Positions 1 through 10,171 of a stretch of DNA of 64,000 nt are shown here, piece after piece. The translations under genes were made by a program, and so were the position numbers. This DNA is from Annulohypoxylon bovei var. microspora (taxonomy: Eukaryota; Ascomycota; Sordariomycetes; Xylariales; Hypoxylaceae). The stretch covers positions 124,001-188,000 of the forward strand of contig MU405215.1 of the NCBI GenBank assembly GCA_022836615.1, in the 5' to 3' direction. The notes under the pieces were generated by a model. The model was not told the origin of the DNA, did no database searches, and saw only the letters and a list, made by a program, of their open reading frames with translations. Position 1 is the first letter of the stretch. Each line of letters starts with the position of its first letter.

Positions 1-655
1 TAATTATGGCGTCGTCAGCTGAGAGATAGCTCTGCCACTTTGGCGGGGCAGGCGGCAACAACGGCAGCTCCTACCTGGAGCCTAGCAAATGCAGCTGCCC
101 TAGAAGCTTCCAAGTGGTAGGAATTGGATGAGGCACAGCCATACATACATACTTTGCAAGTACAGACGATGAAGTCACCAGTCACCAAACGACATTGAAT
201 AAAGCTGGGGTAAAGGTCTGTGCAGTTGATAGGCGGTACATCTTTAGTACCGATGGATACAATGCGAAATTTCAACATTGTACTTAATTAGCCACCCAAA
301 GTGAGACTAACGAGTCACCAGCCACACCCTGCGTCATCTTCACTCCTTGCCGCCTCCTTTCTGTCACGGAGACATCTCATGTTCCATTAAACCCGGGTTT
401 TGGGTAAAAGGCATACGATATACACTTAGGGAAAACAAAGACGAAAATCGATCTGCGCCCACGGGGGGCTTTGATATTGACGAAAACTACCAGCACACCC
501 ATATCGATCTCTTATTCGTTGCCACCTCATCCTTTCGATTACCTAACGGCTTATTTTCACCGCGTTCGCATTGAAACAGCACCAATTGGACGAGCAATTG
601 GATTTCTTTCCTACTACTTCGACAATCTCCACGATAGTTGTTCTTTAGAGCCAAA
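1..655. other. Intergenic, left edge
   Basis: No convincing gene. Short open frames on both strands have no recognisable protein features. The last 60 bases are pyrimidine-rich and probably form the leader of the SNARE gene that starts at 656. Confidence 0.5.
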
Positions 656-1027
656 ATGTCGGAGGCTTACGAGCGCGAGCGCCAAAACAATGCGCGACTG
701 GAGGAGCTGTCCGCAAAGGTGTCGTCGCTGCGCGGCGTGACGGTTGACATCTACGACAACGCGAGAGCGCAAGATGTCATCGACAATACTGTATGAACTA
801 CCGCAAATCTCCGTTTTGTGCACAGCCCCCTTCTACAAGACCGCTAATAACAATCTTGACTCATATAGAACGATACCTTCTCTTCCATGTCGTCGCAGCT
901 CAAAGGGTCCGCCGGTCGATTGGGTCGCATGGCAGCGTCGGGAAACAAAGTCGCCATCCTAAAACTCTCCGGCATCATCATCGGCACCTTCCTAGTGATA
1001 TACTATATCCTAAGATGGATCTTTTAG
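656..1027 (+). CDS. sft1: Sft1/Bet1-type Qc-SNARE
   Basis: Two exons, 656-790 and 869-1027, give 97 residues. The intron 791-868 starts GTATGA and ends ATATAG, and the joined frame is open. The protein begins MSEAYERERQNNARLEEL and keeps SNARE heptads (LSAKVSSLRG, then YDNARAQDVIDNTNDTFSSM). It ends in one hydrophobic anchor (IIIGTFLVIYYILRWIF) with almost nothing after it, the layout of a tail-anchored SNARE. The short N-terminus and total length fit yeast Sft1 (retrograde intra-Golgi fusion) better than the longer Bet1. Family membership is well supported; Sft1 over Bet1 is inference from length. It is convergent with the ArfGAP gene downstream, another Golgi traffic factor. Confidence 0.85.
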
Positions 1028-1649
1028 ACAACTTCTCGCGCAATAGCATACAAATAAACAAAACGGAATACCACCGACGAAGCCCTAGTGGGGCAGCTTG
1101 GATGATCGCCAAATATCATGTTGTCAACTTTATACCTGGTGGGACGATGTCGCTTGCCCGAATGGATATTTGGGTACTGGAAGAATTCATGAAAAGGGCG
1201 AATGGTTTACACTTAGTCTGCCCTGGTATGACTATAAAAATATGAAAGGCTTCGGACGGGATTGTACCACTTAAGTACTTGGGCCTTCACATATCTAGAT
1301 GCATTAGCAGCAGCTCTATTTCACAAAAAGGGCAAATCAGTCAAGTTCTGGCAGATTCAATATCAGAGTTAGCAGCCCGTATAGCAGTATAGCATAGGCG
1401 TTATGAGTCTGGCCTTGTTCATAGAATATATAATTCGCAATTGGAAGCCTGATGGATTGGTCTGGATTGGTCTTATGTGCAGACTCGTATTTGACAATAA
1501 GCCTTGATAAAATGGCTTGACAAGGCTACCTAGGACAGGCTAGAAGATACGGCTGTCTCAGAACTCAATTTTCATAGGCTCGGCCCCTCTTCTGTTTAGA
1601 CCCCCATGCTGTTCAACTTCCTTGGCCTATACCTTGTAGACCTAGCATG
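1028..1649. other. Intergenic between convergent genes
   Basis: AT-rich 3' flanks of the SNARE and ArfGAP genes. No coding signal or structured RNA was seen. Confidence 0.5.
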
Positions 1650-3445
1650 CTACTGCCAAACGTTGGAAAATAAATCCTCGCTGCCGAATCCACCGCCGGA
1701 CTTGGATTTATTGTTGTTGGAATTTCCTCCTGTACTACTAGTCCACCCACCAAATTCTTCATCAGCCGCCACCTTTGGCGCGGCGGAAAACCCTCCAGTG
1801 GTGCCCGGTACTAAACTTTGGCTGGCAAAAGATCCTCCGGTGCTACCCCAGGCACCAAAATCGTTTCCGCTGCTCGTCGAAGGGAACTTAGCAGATAACG
1901 GACTCTTCGAAACCGGAACTGGGGCTGGGGTAGGGTTACTCCACGCATTCCCCCAGACATCCGAATTGTTGAATGCGGATGTGTTCAGCGAAGCAGTGGT
2001 ATTTGTGATGGGCGAAGGCGTGGGAGCTGGCTTCGGTTGACTTGCGGAAATATTGAAAACGGAACTTGATGATATTGGCGAAGGAGTTGGCTTAGGGACA
2101 GCTGGTGCAGCGACCGGTTGAGGAGCAGGGCTAGTCCAGTCGAAGAGATCACCCAAGGCTGCTGAAGAAGATTGTGCCGGCTTCGGCGCAGCAGCAGGCG
2201 CGCTGAATGCACTGAAGCTACCAGATGTACTCGGAGAAGGCTTGTGTTGTGGTGCCGGTTGAGCGGGCTTAGAGTCGAAGAAACTACCTCCACTTAGGCT
2301 CGGGAATGATGAACCCGCGGGTTGGGGGGTAGACCGATTACTAGATATGGTTGTTAGACCCGCAAAGGCATCAGTTTGAGGACTCTTCGGTGCTGAAATA
2401 TTCCCGAAGCTCAAGTTTGCGAAGGCGTCATTGAGTCCTCCGCTAGTTGAAGTCTTTGGCTGATGCCCCATTGTTGGAGACTGTAACGGAGGGGATTGCA
2501 TTGCTCCAAACCCTCCGAATGATCCAGAAGAAGAATGCGACGGCTGCTGAGGCGGTTGCTGGGGTCGGGGGGCCGAAGCGTAGAGAGACAGAATAGATTG
2601 CTTTAGGTCGGGTCTCGACTGACCGCCCACGCCACCGGCATTAGTCGTGCTTGCTGGACGCGGGGGAGCAGCCGGGGCTTCGCCTAAGAAATCCAAGCCC
2701 AAGAGCGAATCTTTCGGGTTCACTGCCTTCGGCGGTGCTGGAGCTGACTTAGGAGGAACTTGCGACGAGGCCGGGCCGGCTGTGCTCGCTCTAGGAGGAA
2801 TATCGTCACCGCCGATGAGGTCTGCTTGAGGTGGTGGAGGGACAGCACCTCGTGATCCAGTTTGGTGCCCGACAGAACTTTTCCGAATTGACTCTTTCCG
2901 ATCTATACTTTGCTTCTCCTTCACAATGCTTAGCGGAACGTCGTCGTCGCCGTCAACATCCAAGCTAGCGGGATCCGGCATTGGTCCATCCATCACCCAC
3001 CGCTTCAGCTCATATTTGGTTCGAATGAAGTTCTCGATCTTGGCTTCGGAAGGGACGTGACCAGCTGCCAACTTAGATTCCCAATATTTGTTAGCGCGCG
3101 CATTCCCCCAGCTCAGGATGCTTTGTAGTTGTTCGTCGGTCCAGGAGTCTAGGTCGACAGACTTGACTCGCGATATGTGGGTTCCCATTCCTCGGTGGAT
3201 TCCCGAACAGCGGATGCAAACAAAGACGCCCAGGTTCCAGCTCGCCCATCGCGGGTCTATGTAAAAGCGTAAGTATGACTGGCACAGGCGTAGGCAGAGG
3301 TGATTGGCCCTATTCTAAAGAACATACGTTTGTTTCGTTTGCAATCGGCGCATATCTTGTTGGCATCTAATTTCAAAAGGCTCTTAATAGTTTGTGAGTT
3401 TTGGGCTGCCCTTTCAGCAGCCGGATTAGGAGGCCGTCTAGACAT
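1650..3445 (-). CDS. age2: Age2-type Arf GTPase-activating protein
   Basis: Two exons on the minus strand, 3445-3328 and 3256-1650, give 574 residues. The intron 3327-3257 starts GTATGT and ends ATAG, and it splits the zinc-finger region. The N-terminus holds the ArfGAP Cys4 zinc finger (CADC near residue 32, CIRC near 53) followed by GIHRGMGTHISRVKS with the catalytic arginine of the family. After about residue 140 the protein is low complexity, rich in Ser, Pro, Ala and Gly, with FG-containing segments typical of coat or adaptor binding tails. The family stimulates GTP hydrolysis on Arf at the trans-Golgi and endosomes. The finger spacing and the HPRWASWNLGVF stretch point to Age2/SMAP rather than Gcs1 or Glo3. 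Confidence 0.93.
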
Positions 3446-4065
3446 GGTACAATTCCTACCGATAGGAATCAGGAGTGTACGTTGGATGTATAATCGAGCT
3501 GACAAGCGTTGGTAAGGTGGAGGCTGAAAGTAGATAGGAGGTTATGTTTCAACGTTGCAAGAAAAGGGGCATGTAATTGTAATAGAATGAAGGCGGACAA
3601 CCTAAAGTGCGGTATCTTAGTCGTGTGGCACCGTTATGAATTCTAAGGCAAGTTTCCAACTTCTATCTCGAATGAGCCTCGATGAAACTGTGGCTTTCGG
3701 TACATGTAACTGGCCCGAGCTTCAATGCATTCAATGTATCCAGGTACCTCCGCAAGTACCTCCGCGCTTGCACGCTTCAGTGTTAGTTAGGTAATCCGTT
3801 ATCTGAACAAAGCACTAATTCGTTTTAGGTTAGTATAGATCCATGTGGCAAGGGTTTGACCATAGTGGGGCAGCATCGCTGACGACATATGGCTTGGGCA
3901 AGAGCAGCTGTCAAGGGTCCGATACAAATAACATTTTAAATACTCATGCATAGCCAACATTGATTCCAAATCATCATCTTGATATCCAGTATTGATGATT
4001 CCATCCTATGTAAACCTCTCATACTCAACGAATATATATATACCGTGCTCTTCAACAACTAGGTA
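3446..4065. promoter_or_regulatory. Divergent promoter region, age2/msrB
   Basis: A 620-base region between divergent genes. A TATA-like run (AATATATATATACC, about 4031-4044) lies only some 25 bases before the first msrB ATG, so it may mark an internal start site or simply be AT-rich leader. No other motif is firm. Confidence 0.4.
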
Positions 4066-4726
4066 ATGCGATTGCCTCCTTTCTCCAACTTACTCCGTAC
4101 TTTCTATTCCTTCTCCAACTTCGCTAGAGTGCGCCCCTTAACTCGCCAGTCACTATCACGCAACCCATCAACATTGAAGTCTATGCCGGTTATACCCTTC
4201 TTCGGTAGTCTGTTCGGGTCAAACTCAAACCAATCCAGCGCCATGTCGTATCCAGATGAGAGATCCCCTGACCAGTGGCGTGCTGTCCTTACCAAAGGTG
4301 GGGCTAGATTACTCCCCTTTCTCACATAGTTAAACACTTATTAATTTACATATTCTAGAGCAATTCAGGATTCTGAGAGAAAAGGGAACTGAGGCCCCAG
4401 GTTCTGGGAAATACGATAAATTCTTCGCCGAGTCTGGGGTGTATACATGTGCGGGTTGTAACGCACCCCTGTATAAGGCAAACCACAAATTCAAGTCTGG
4501 CTGTGGTTGGCCGGCATACTTTGACAATATCCCCGGCGCTATTACGAGACACGAAGATAAGTCTTGGGGCATGGCAAGAACTGAGATCTGCTGTGCCAAC
4601 TGCGGCGGTCACCTCGGTCATATCTTCAAGGGCGAAGGTTATGCTACGCCAACTGATGAGAGACACTGCGTCAACAGTATCAGCTTGAACTTCTCTCCTG
4701 AAGATAAACCAGCTGGAGGCCAGTAA
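4066..4726 (+). CDS. msrB: Peptide-methionine (R)-S-oxide reductase
   Basis: Two exons, 4066-4297 and 4359-4726, give 199 residues. The intron 4298-4358 has a GTGGGG donor, weaker than usual, and a TTCTAG acceptor; the join yields the conserved EQFRILREKGTE. The MsrB fold is complete: two CXXC zinc pairs (CAGC, CANC), GHIFKGEG and the catalytic cysteine in RHCVNS. It reduces methionine-R-sulfoxide in oxidised proteins. About 60 residues precede the domain. They are rich in Arg, Ser and Phe with almost no acidic residues, as in a mitochondrial presequence. In-frame ATGs at 4183 and 4243 could give cytosolic forms. The first ATG is chosen because the frame is open and targeting-like from there. 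Confidence 0.95.
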
Positions 4727-5791
4727 AATACAAAATAACTCATCAGGCTTAAATTCCCGATGCTGTATGAATGAATGTATGTTTTTCTTATGTAGCTGGG
4801 TAGTTTGGTGAATGGGACAGGTGAATGAGAGAGAATTGGACAAGGCTATTCAATGAAAGAGAGTTTACAAAGTTTTCCCAATTATTCCATATCCCCTATC
4901 CCCTCGCACAAAATGAATTAGGGCTTGTAGATTACCTGTGTCATTGGTAGCATAATCCGTATTATCTGCTGCACATTTGATATTTCTGATATGTTGCCTC
5001 AAGCCCACCCTATTGTCCTTGCCCAACATGAGACTAGGAAAGGAAGTTTCGATAGTCTTTCTCTAGAAAGAATATCCTGGACGCTATTTCACCGATACCA
5101 CAAATTATCGTTCTCCGTTCACCTATCTATGTACCTAGGTAATCGTAATCATACCTTTTAGTGTTAACCCCTTAGTGATATTTCTCACCTTGCGTTATTA
5201 GAGCAACTCAAATAGATGACACATTGTAGATACATATTTGTTGTATTTTAGAAAGATACGATTGCTTAAGAGTAACTATTGCATCTATGGATGCTAAGCA
5301 ATGTCTTCTATCCATCTCAGTAGTAGCTGTAGAAGAAACCACCACCCATATCCATGTTGAGTCACAGAATGGGAAATCAGAGTCGTTTACGGGTAGCAAC
5401 CGGTGATGGATTCAACATCTCTAACGCCATAGCGATACCTTTAAATTGTGTATCGTTTATAAATCATAGAAGGAAGTACTTAGGATAATTATTTTAGAGT
5501 TACTTAGCCTGCAAGCCACCCAGCCAGCCAGATATGCTACCTTTTCTTGTGCGTTGTAAAAAAAAAAATGAAGCCTCAAAACCCTATTCTACAAACTACT
5601 CATATTCAACAACATCCCCAGAAACATTCATAAGACGAGCATCCAGCTACCAACATTCTGTTCTGTCTTTTCTTTTTTCCCACCCGCAAACACTTTATCC
5701 GCATGTTCTCTTGTTAGCATACTTAGGCTTACTCGAAGACATACACGATACTTACAGCATCTTCTTCCAACATCTAACTCATCGTTTCAAG
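4727..5791. other. Intergenic with probable leader
   Basis: AT-rich. Contains one exact copy of the palindrome TACCTAGGTA at 5132-5141. The reading frame of the next gene stays open upstream to 5534, but that part is of low coding quality and is read as 5' leader. Confidence 0.45.
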
Positions 5792-6337
5792 ATGAAAACC
5801 CGTTCTCAGAGCTCCAATGGCAGTGGTGTGCCCAGCACCACTTCCAGTGCCACCTCAGGTGCCAGTTCAAGTGCCAGTTCAAGCCGCACTCCAGGCCGCC
5901 GTTCAACTCGCACTCCTAGCCCTCGTTCTGCATCTCAGCGCAGCACCCTGCAGCGAGCGCCATCTAAGCCCAGGGCAAAGCTCCTAGATGACAAGCACAA
6001 GATCAAGAAGCTTAGTCTTCCTGCTCGACGCTCCTCTGGTTCTTCACGTCGATCATCCACCAGTAGCATCCAAGACTCTATTGAAGTCAAGATACTACCA
6101 CGGGAGCTAGAAGAGAAGACAGAGTCAACGCAGCTAAAAAACTTGAAGATCTACATGGATGGATGCCCCGGACGCCTTTATTCTATTCTCGATGTGGAGC
6201 ACCAGGAGAAGCTTTATCATTACAAGAGAGACGCGGACAAGCCTATCCGAATTACTCTTTTGAGAGGAAGAGTTGAATCTATTCAGAATGCGGACACAGA
6301 GGAGTGGCTATATCGTTGTCCCGGACTCGGCGCGTAG
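5792..6337 (+). CDS. Ser/Arg-rich protein of unknown function
   Basis: Single exon of 181 residues from ATG 5792; I do not recognise it. Residues 1-95 are low complexity, rich in Ser, Thr, Arg and Pro (SSASSSASSSRTPGRRSTRT and similar), basic and probably disordered, with many SP/TP and RXXS sites. Residues 95-181 look more ordered (IEVKILPRELEEK, LKNLKIYMDGCPGRLYSILD, EKLYHYKRDADKPIRITLL, EEWLYRCPGLGA) and are mixed in charge. The frame extends to ATG 5534, but the residues it would add are Tyr/Ser/His-rich and without domain character, so the start at 5792 is preferred. No signal peptide or membrane segment follows that start. It is more likely a real gene than not, since the C-terminal half has protein-like composition. 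Confidence 0.6.
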   Translation: MKTRSQSSNGSGVPSTTSSATSGASSSASSSRTPGRRSTRTPSPRSASQRSTLQRAPSKPRAKLLDDKHKIKKLSLPARRSSGSSRRSSTSSIQDSIEVKILPRELEEKTESTQLKNLKIYMDGCPGRLYSILDVEHQEKLYHYKRDADKPIRITLLRGRVESIQNADTEEWLYRCPGLGA

Positions 6338-7311
6338 AAATCGCAAACCCACGACACCCCATATGCCACAAAATTACAAGAATGATCATAAGACTCTTGC
6401 ATGCATGCAGAGTTTCGGCATATCCCTCCAGTCATCAAATTTCCTTCTCGGCTTCTTTTCCTTTCTTTTGTTTCCTTTCTAACTTAAAAAAAGCGCACCA
6501 AAAAAAGATTAACAAATATTATCGAGTCACGGTTAGACATACATAACAACAACTAGACACATGGGTCACAACAAAAAATAGGGTAGGCTGGCAGGCCTTA
6601 CAGGTATTGGGGTTTCCTATTGTACGTACGAGACATTTGGTTTTTTTCGCTTTGGCACTGGACTGGAGGGTCATGGGGGACTTTATTGGAGGTACATTAT
6701 ACCTCGATGAAGGGCAAAGCGGGATTTTCAGACTAGGCATTGTCTATAACTTGCATACAGAGCCGCAGAATAAAGCGATTTTCCTTTCTAAAACTATTTG
6801 ACTGCTTCTATTCTCCCCTGGTCAGTGACTATCTAAGGGGGTGGTAAGTCAAAACTCGATTTGCCGCCCAATAAGCCTCAAAGCTACCTAATGTAGCTTA
6901 TTTTTCATTTACGTTTGGTGTACGCAGCCCTTCACCAGTCACGGTTGAACACGGTTTTACCGTCGGAAGATACATATCGTGTAGTTCAGCCATAAGGAAG
7001 CCCTCACCAACTCCTATTCTGACATACATGCTTAACAATTCAAGTACATATTAGCACCCCTAATTACACCAATCGACCTTGGCTATGATAGACTATTTAG
7101 ATCTCGTATTCTCCGTATGATGGCAATACGTTGCTTCAGTAACGTTGCACTTCTACCTATTTTTTGCATTTAGCCAGGAAGTATGCCTTGGACATTCATT
7201 ATGTAGTGCCATGCCTTAGCTCCGTTAGGACCGAAGGTTGACTATTAAAAAGTATATATCCGATATTTAGAGCCAAACGATGGGACCGTTCGAAACTAAA
7301 TCTGATTCCCA
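6338..7311. other. Intergenic
   Basis: T-rich and A-rich tracts follow the upstream stop codon. Short open frames on both strands around 6500-6800 lack splice or protein features. Nothing else was seen. Confidence 0.45.
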
Positions 7312-7954
7312 ATGGATTATATCGTTATGCTTCCTATTATGTTCGTAAAGACCTTTGTCTTAGCCGCCATTACAACAGCGGCAACAATCCCAAGAAACAC
7401 ACTATATCCTTCATCTGAAGACTATATCTGGCAGGTAACCCAATGGCAAGCCGGGGAATCTCACGGGGCCCCTACAACGCCCATCACAGGCTGGTACAGT
7501 TAGTAGCATATCTGTTTTCTACCTTCTGTCTACTTGCTTAACTATCGATGTTTAACTTCTGCTATAGGTTTTAATGTTTCCGGGATAGGATTTGGCGAAG
7601 GCTCGGCCCGTGTACCGCCCTTTTCCGCCCACTGCGAGGGTCACGCGGACGGAAAGCCCCTGAGCTCGAACATTTCGAGCTGTACTTTGGAAGCGGCTGC
7701 TGGCACTTCGGAAACATCTGTATTGTCGCAAGTTCTTCCCGTGATGGCAAATTCCCAAGCTCATATATCCGTCAACTATTTATTTTCTACCGATGAGTAG
7801 GTACGTTCGTAGTAATATTTTAGACCTATGCGTACTAACATAGAACCATAGTGAATCAAAGACGAAGCGGAATTTCACCGTTACGATCGTGGAAGACTGG
7901 GCGAGGGAGAGGCCGCCACATAACTTTACTGTGACGCCTTCAGAACCTGCTTAG
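7312..7954 (+). CDS. Small secreted protein, unknown
   Basis: Three exons, 7312-7498, 7568-7796 and 7852-7954, give 172 residues. Both introns are short (69 and 55 bases) with GT donors (GTTAGT, GTAGGT) and TAG acceptors, and the frame is kept across both. The N-terminus is a clear signal peptide (MDYIVMLPIMFVKTFVLAAITTAAT). The mature part has two cysteines (SAHCEG, SSCTLE), a central β-rich-looking stretch (QAHISVNYLFSTDDE) and a late NFTVTIVEDW. No transmembrane segment follows the signal. Composition resembles small secreted proteins of the fungal secretome, but no family is recognised. The upstream ATG at 7312 is supported by the signal peptide. An effector role is only a possibility. 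Confidence 0.65.
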
Positions 7955-8663
7955 GTAATATATTCTTATTTATTAGCTCGTAGTATAGGATGGTTTACAT
8001 CTCGGTTACATACGCAATGAATATATTCAATGAAACTATATTACGCCCCTTTCCTTTAAAACACTAAAATTTAGGGTGAAGGATGCTAGAAAAGGTCCGC
8101 TACGTAGTAACACTACCTTGAGCTGTTCTCCCGGAATAAAAAAACGGCCCAGAGTATAGCATTCAATACATACACTAGTTCATATTTTCTTACCCCCCTT
8201 GATGTGATATCGCTATCTACCTACACCAGGACGTACATGAGCATGCTTACTAGAAATATAAACGACAGCCCTCCTCAGTAAGGGGTAAATTACATGAAAA
8301 TAAAATAGACTATTTCCAAAGGGGTTATTGGCTATTGGTTGACCTACCAATTACACTGTTTTACTCTCGACTATCGTTTTTTTTAACGAGGCTAAGAGTG
8401 AAACGGAGTTCGTATCGTCACCGTAGTACACTTAAGGGTAAGCTACATAGACACATATCATTAAAGGGAGTAATACTGTTGGTCTAAATAGTGTTACCTG
8501 GGGAAAAAACACTCGCGGATTATTGGAGGAATATGACGTTAAGACGGAAGAATAATTTTGGTTCTCTGCCTTATTATAAGGCGTTACTATCAGTAGCTAT
8601 GCCTAACTAGGTACCTAGTATTCTCAATATTTTATTGAGATGCCTGGATCTTAAGCAGCATTC
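7955..8663. other. AT-rich intergenic, convergent ends
   Basis: About 700 bases of AT-rich DNA between a plus-strand and a minus-strand gene. Holds a copy of TAGGTACCTA at 8608-8617. No gene seen. Confidence 0.45.
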
Positions 8664-9384
8664 TCAGGCGCGCTCTTCCACTATGATAGTATTCATAATA
8701 ACTAGAAAACATATTCCAACATCTATCAAAGACAGTAAGAGATCTACTTGATATAAAGCGTTCAAAATACTCGGGGTTTGAGGATCGGTTTTCCATTGAC
8801 CCTTGGGAACCCCTTTGACCTGCTGCTCTAACAGTGCTGCTATATTTGACCTCGTCTTGGCGATACTACTAGAGATACGCTGTAAGCGAACACTTTTACT
8901 CGCGGAACTATTCCTTTTGAGTTGTTCAACTTGTTCGTCTATATTATCCAGCGTCTTGAAAGCTTTATCGATGCTCTTAATTGCCCAGGCTCGGCTTTTC
9001 AATTTTGCGCTGCTATTTATAGATGGCTTCCTGTTAGATAACTTCTTGTACCAAAGCTACTGGCTTCTAGTTTTACGGGGCTTCTTCTTACTCATCGTTA
9101 CAAGACTCGTCTTCGTCCGAACTTGATGCTTGGCTGGGCGGACTTTGATTCTGACTCTTATCTGGCGTTCTGCGATCATATTCTGACCTTCGAATCTTAT
9201 CGGACAATAGCTCGTAAGCCTCTTGAATTTGAATGAATTCTTCATGGTCCGTTGAGCCAGTCTTGTCGGGGTGAAACTGGAGACAAAGTCTATGGTAGCT
9301 CTTCTTGATCTCTCGGACGTTGGCGTCACGATTTACACCGAGTATCTTGTAGGGATTGAACGATACTGTCGTTGGGTGAGGCAT
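8664..9384 (-). CDS. J-domain protein with C-terminal hydrophobic segment
   Basis: Two exons, 9384-9092 and 9030-8664, give 219 residues. The intron 9091-9031 starts GTAAG and ends AACAG; other nearby acceptors lead to a stop. Residues 10-75 are a J domain: NPYKILGVNRDANVREIKKSY, the HPD motif at about 38-40 (QFHPDKTG), then FIQIQEAYELLSD. J domains stimulate Hsp70 ATPase activity. An acidic Ser/Asp linker (SSSDEDES) follows, then a basic helical region with coiled-coil-like spacing (KAFKTLDNIDEQVEQLKRN). The end is strongly hydrophobic (LDLLLSL-like, then VGICFLVIMNTIIV), suggesting a tail anchor. I cannot match it to a named yeast Jjj protein. The J domain is certain; the second exon rests on the splice model. 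Confidence 0.8.
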
Positions 9385-10171
9385 TGTGAAGAAGCAGAAA
9401 TTCTGTTGATATAAAGTAAACGCGAACGATACGAATATCTAAAAGCAGCTTGGGGGTTGGTGGGGGTTGTGGAATCGCCCAACCAGTACATCTGACTGGT
9501 GCTATTTGGTGAGCTGGGTGAGGTCCGCTAGAATTAGTACCGGAAGAGTTTAGCCATTTATATCAGAGATCAAGGGAATAAAAGGAAGGCACCGACAGGC
9601 CTAATAGGAGTTGAACCTAAACTTTCTTTTATCCCCTCATCCTGTACCTATCAGTTACTGTTGATACCGTGCTAACTCTTAAAGTATTTAAGTACTAGAC
9701 TTTCCGAAGTTTTTATCTTGTACAAGTACCTAGTCAAAGGGAAAATTTCTTACACATGAGAGGCTCGCAATTGATATAACGTTCTTATCAAACTTCGCCA
9801 ATGTGACCCCCCTTCAGCGCTAGTTAAGTCGGGTTGAGTATATTGGATGTCATAATATTATCCAATTATTGAATTAAATAGGACCAAAAAGTATATACCC
9901 CTACGAGCCTATGCTACAGTAAGTCCCAAGAAGATCCTTCGTTAAGTCATGATAAGAACGCAAATAGATGCCTTATCTTAACCTTGGGGACCTTGAGCCA
10001 AACACCGAAAATGTCTAAAAGCTTAGGTCAACAAGATATTGAAATCGATATTCCCATCTACATCCGACATGCCATCACAGCTAGACTTCCTAGGACCATA
10101 AAAGCTTTAGCCATTGCTAGGACCACACTGCTACCTCCGTCCTGCAGGTTTGGGGCCTGCGGGAGGAATTC
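9385..10171. other. Intergenic
   Basis: Upstream region of the J-domain gene and 3' flank of the phytase gene. Short plus-strand frames near 9984-10175 have no supporting features. Confidence 0.45.

Noticed and set aside
347..1245. Overlapping plus-strand open frames around the SNARE gene
   Set aside because: They run through the SNARE exons and intron in other frames and have no protein features.
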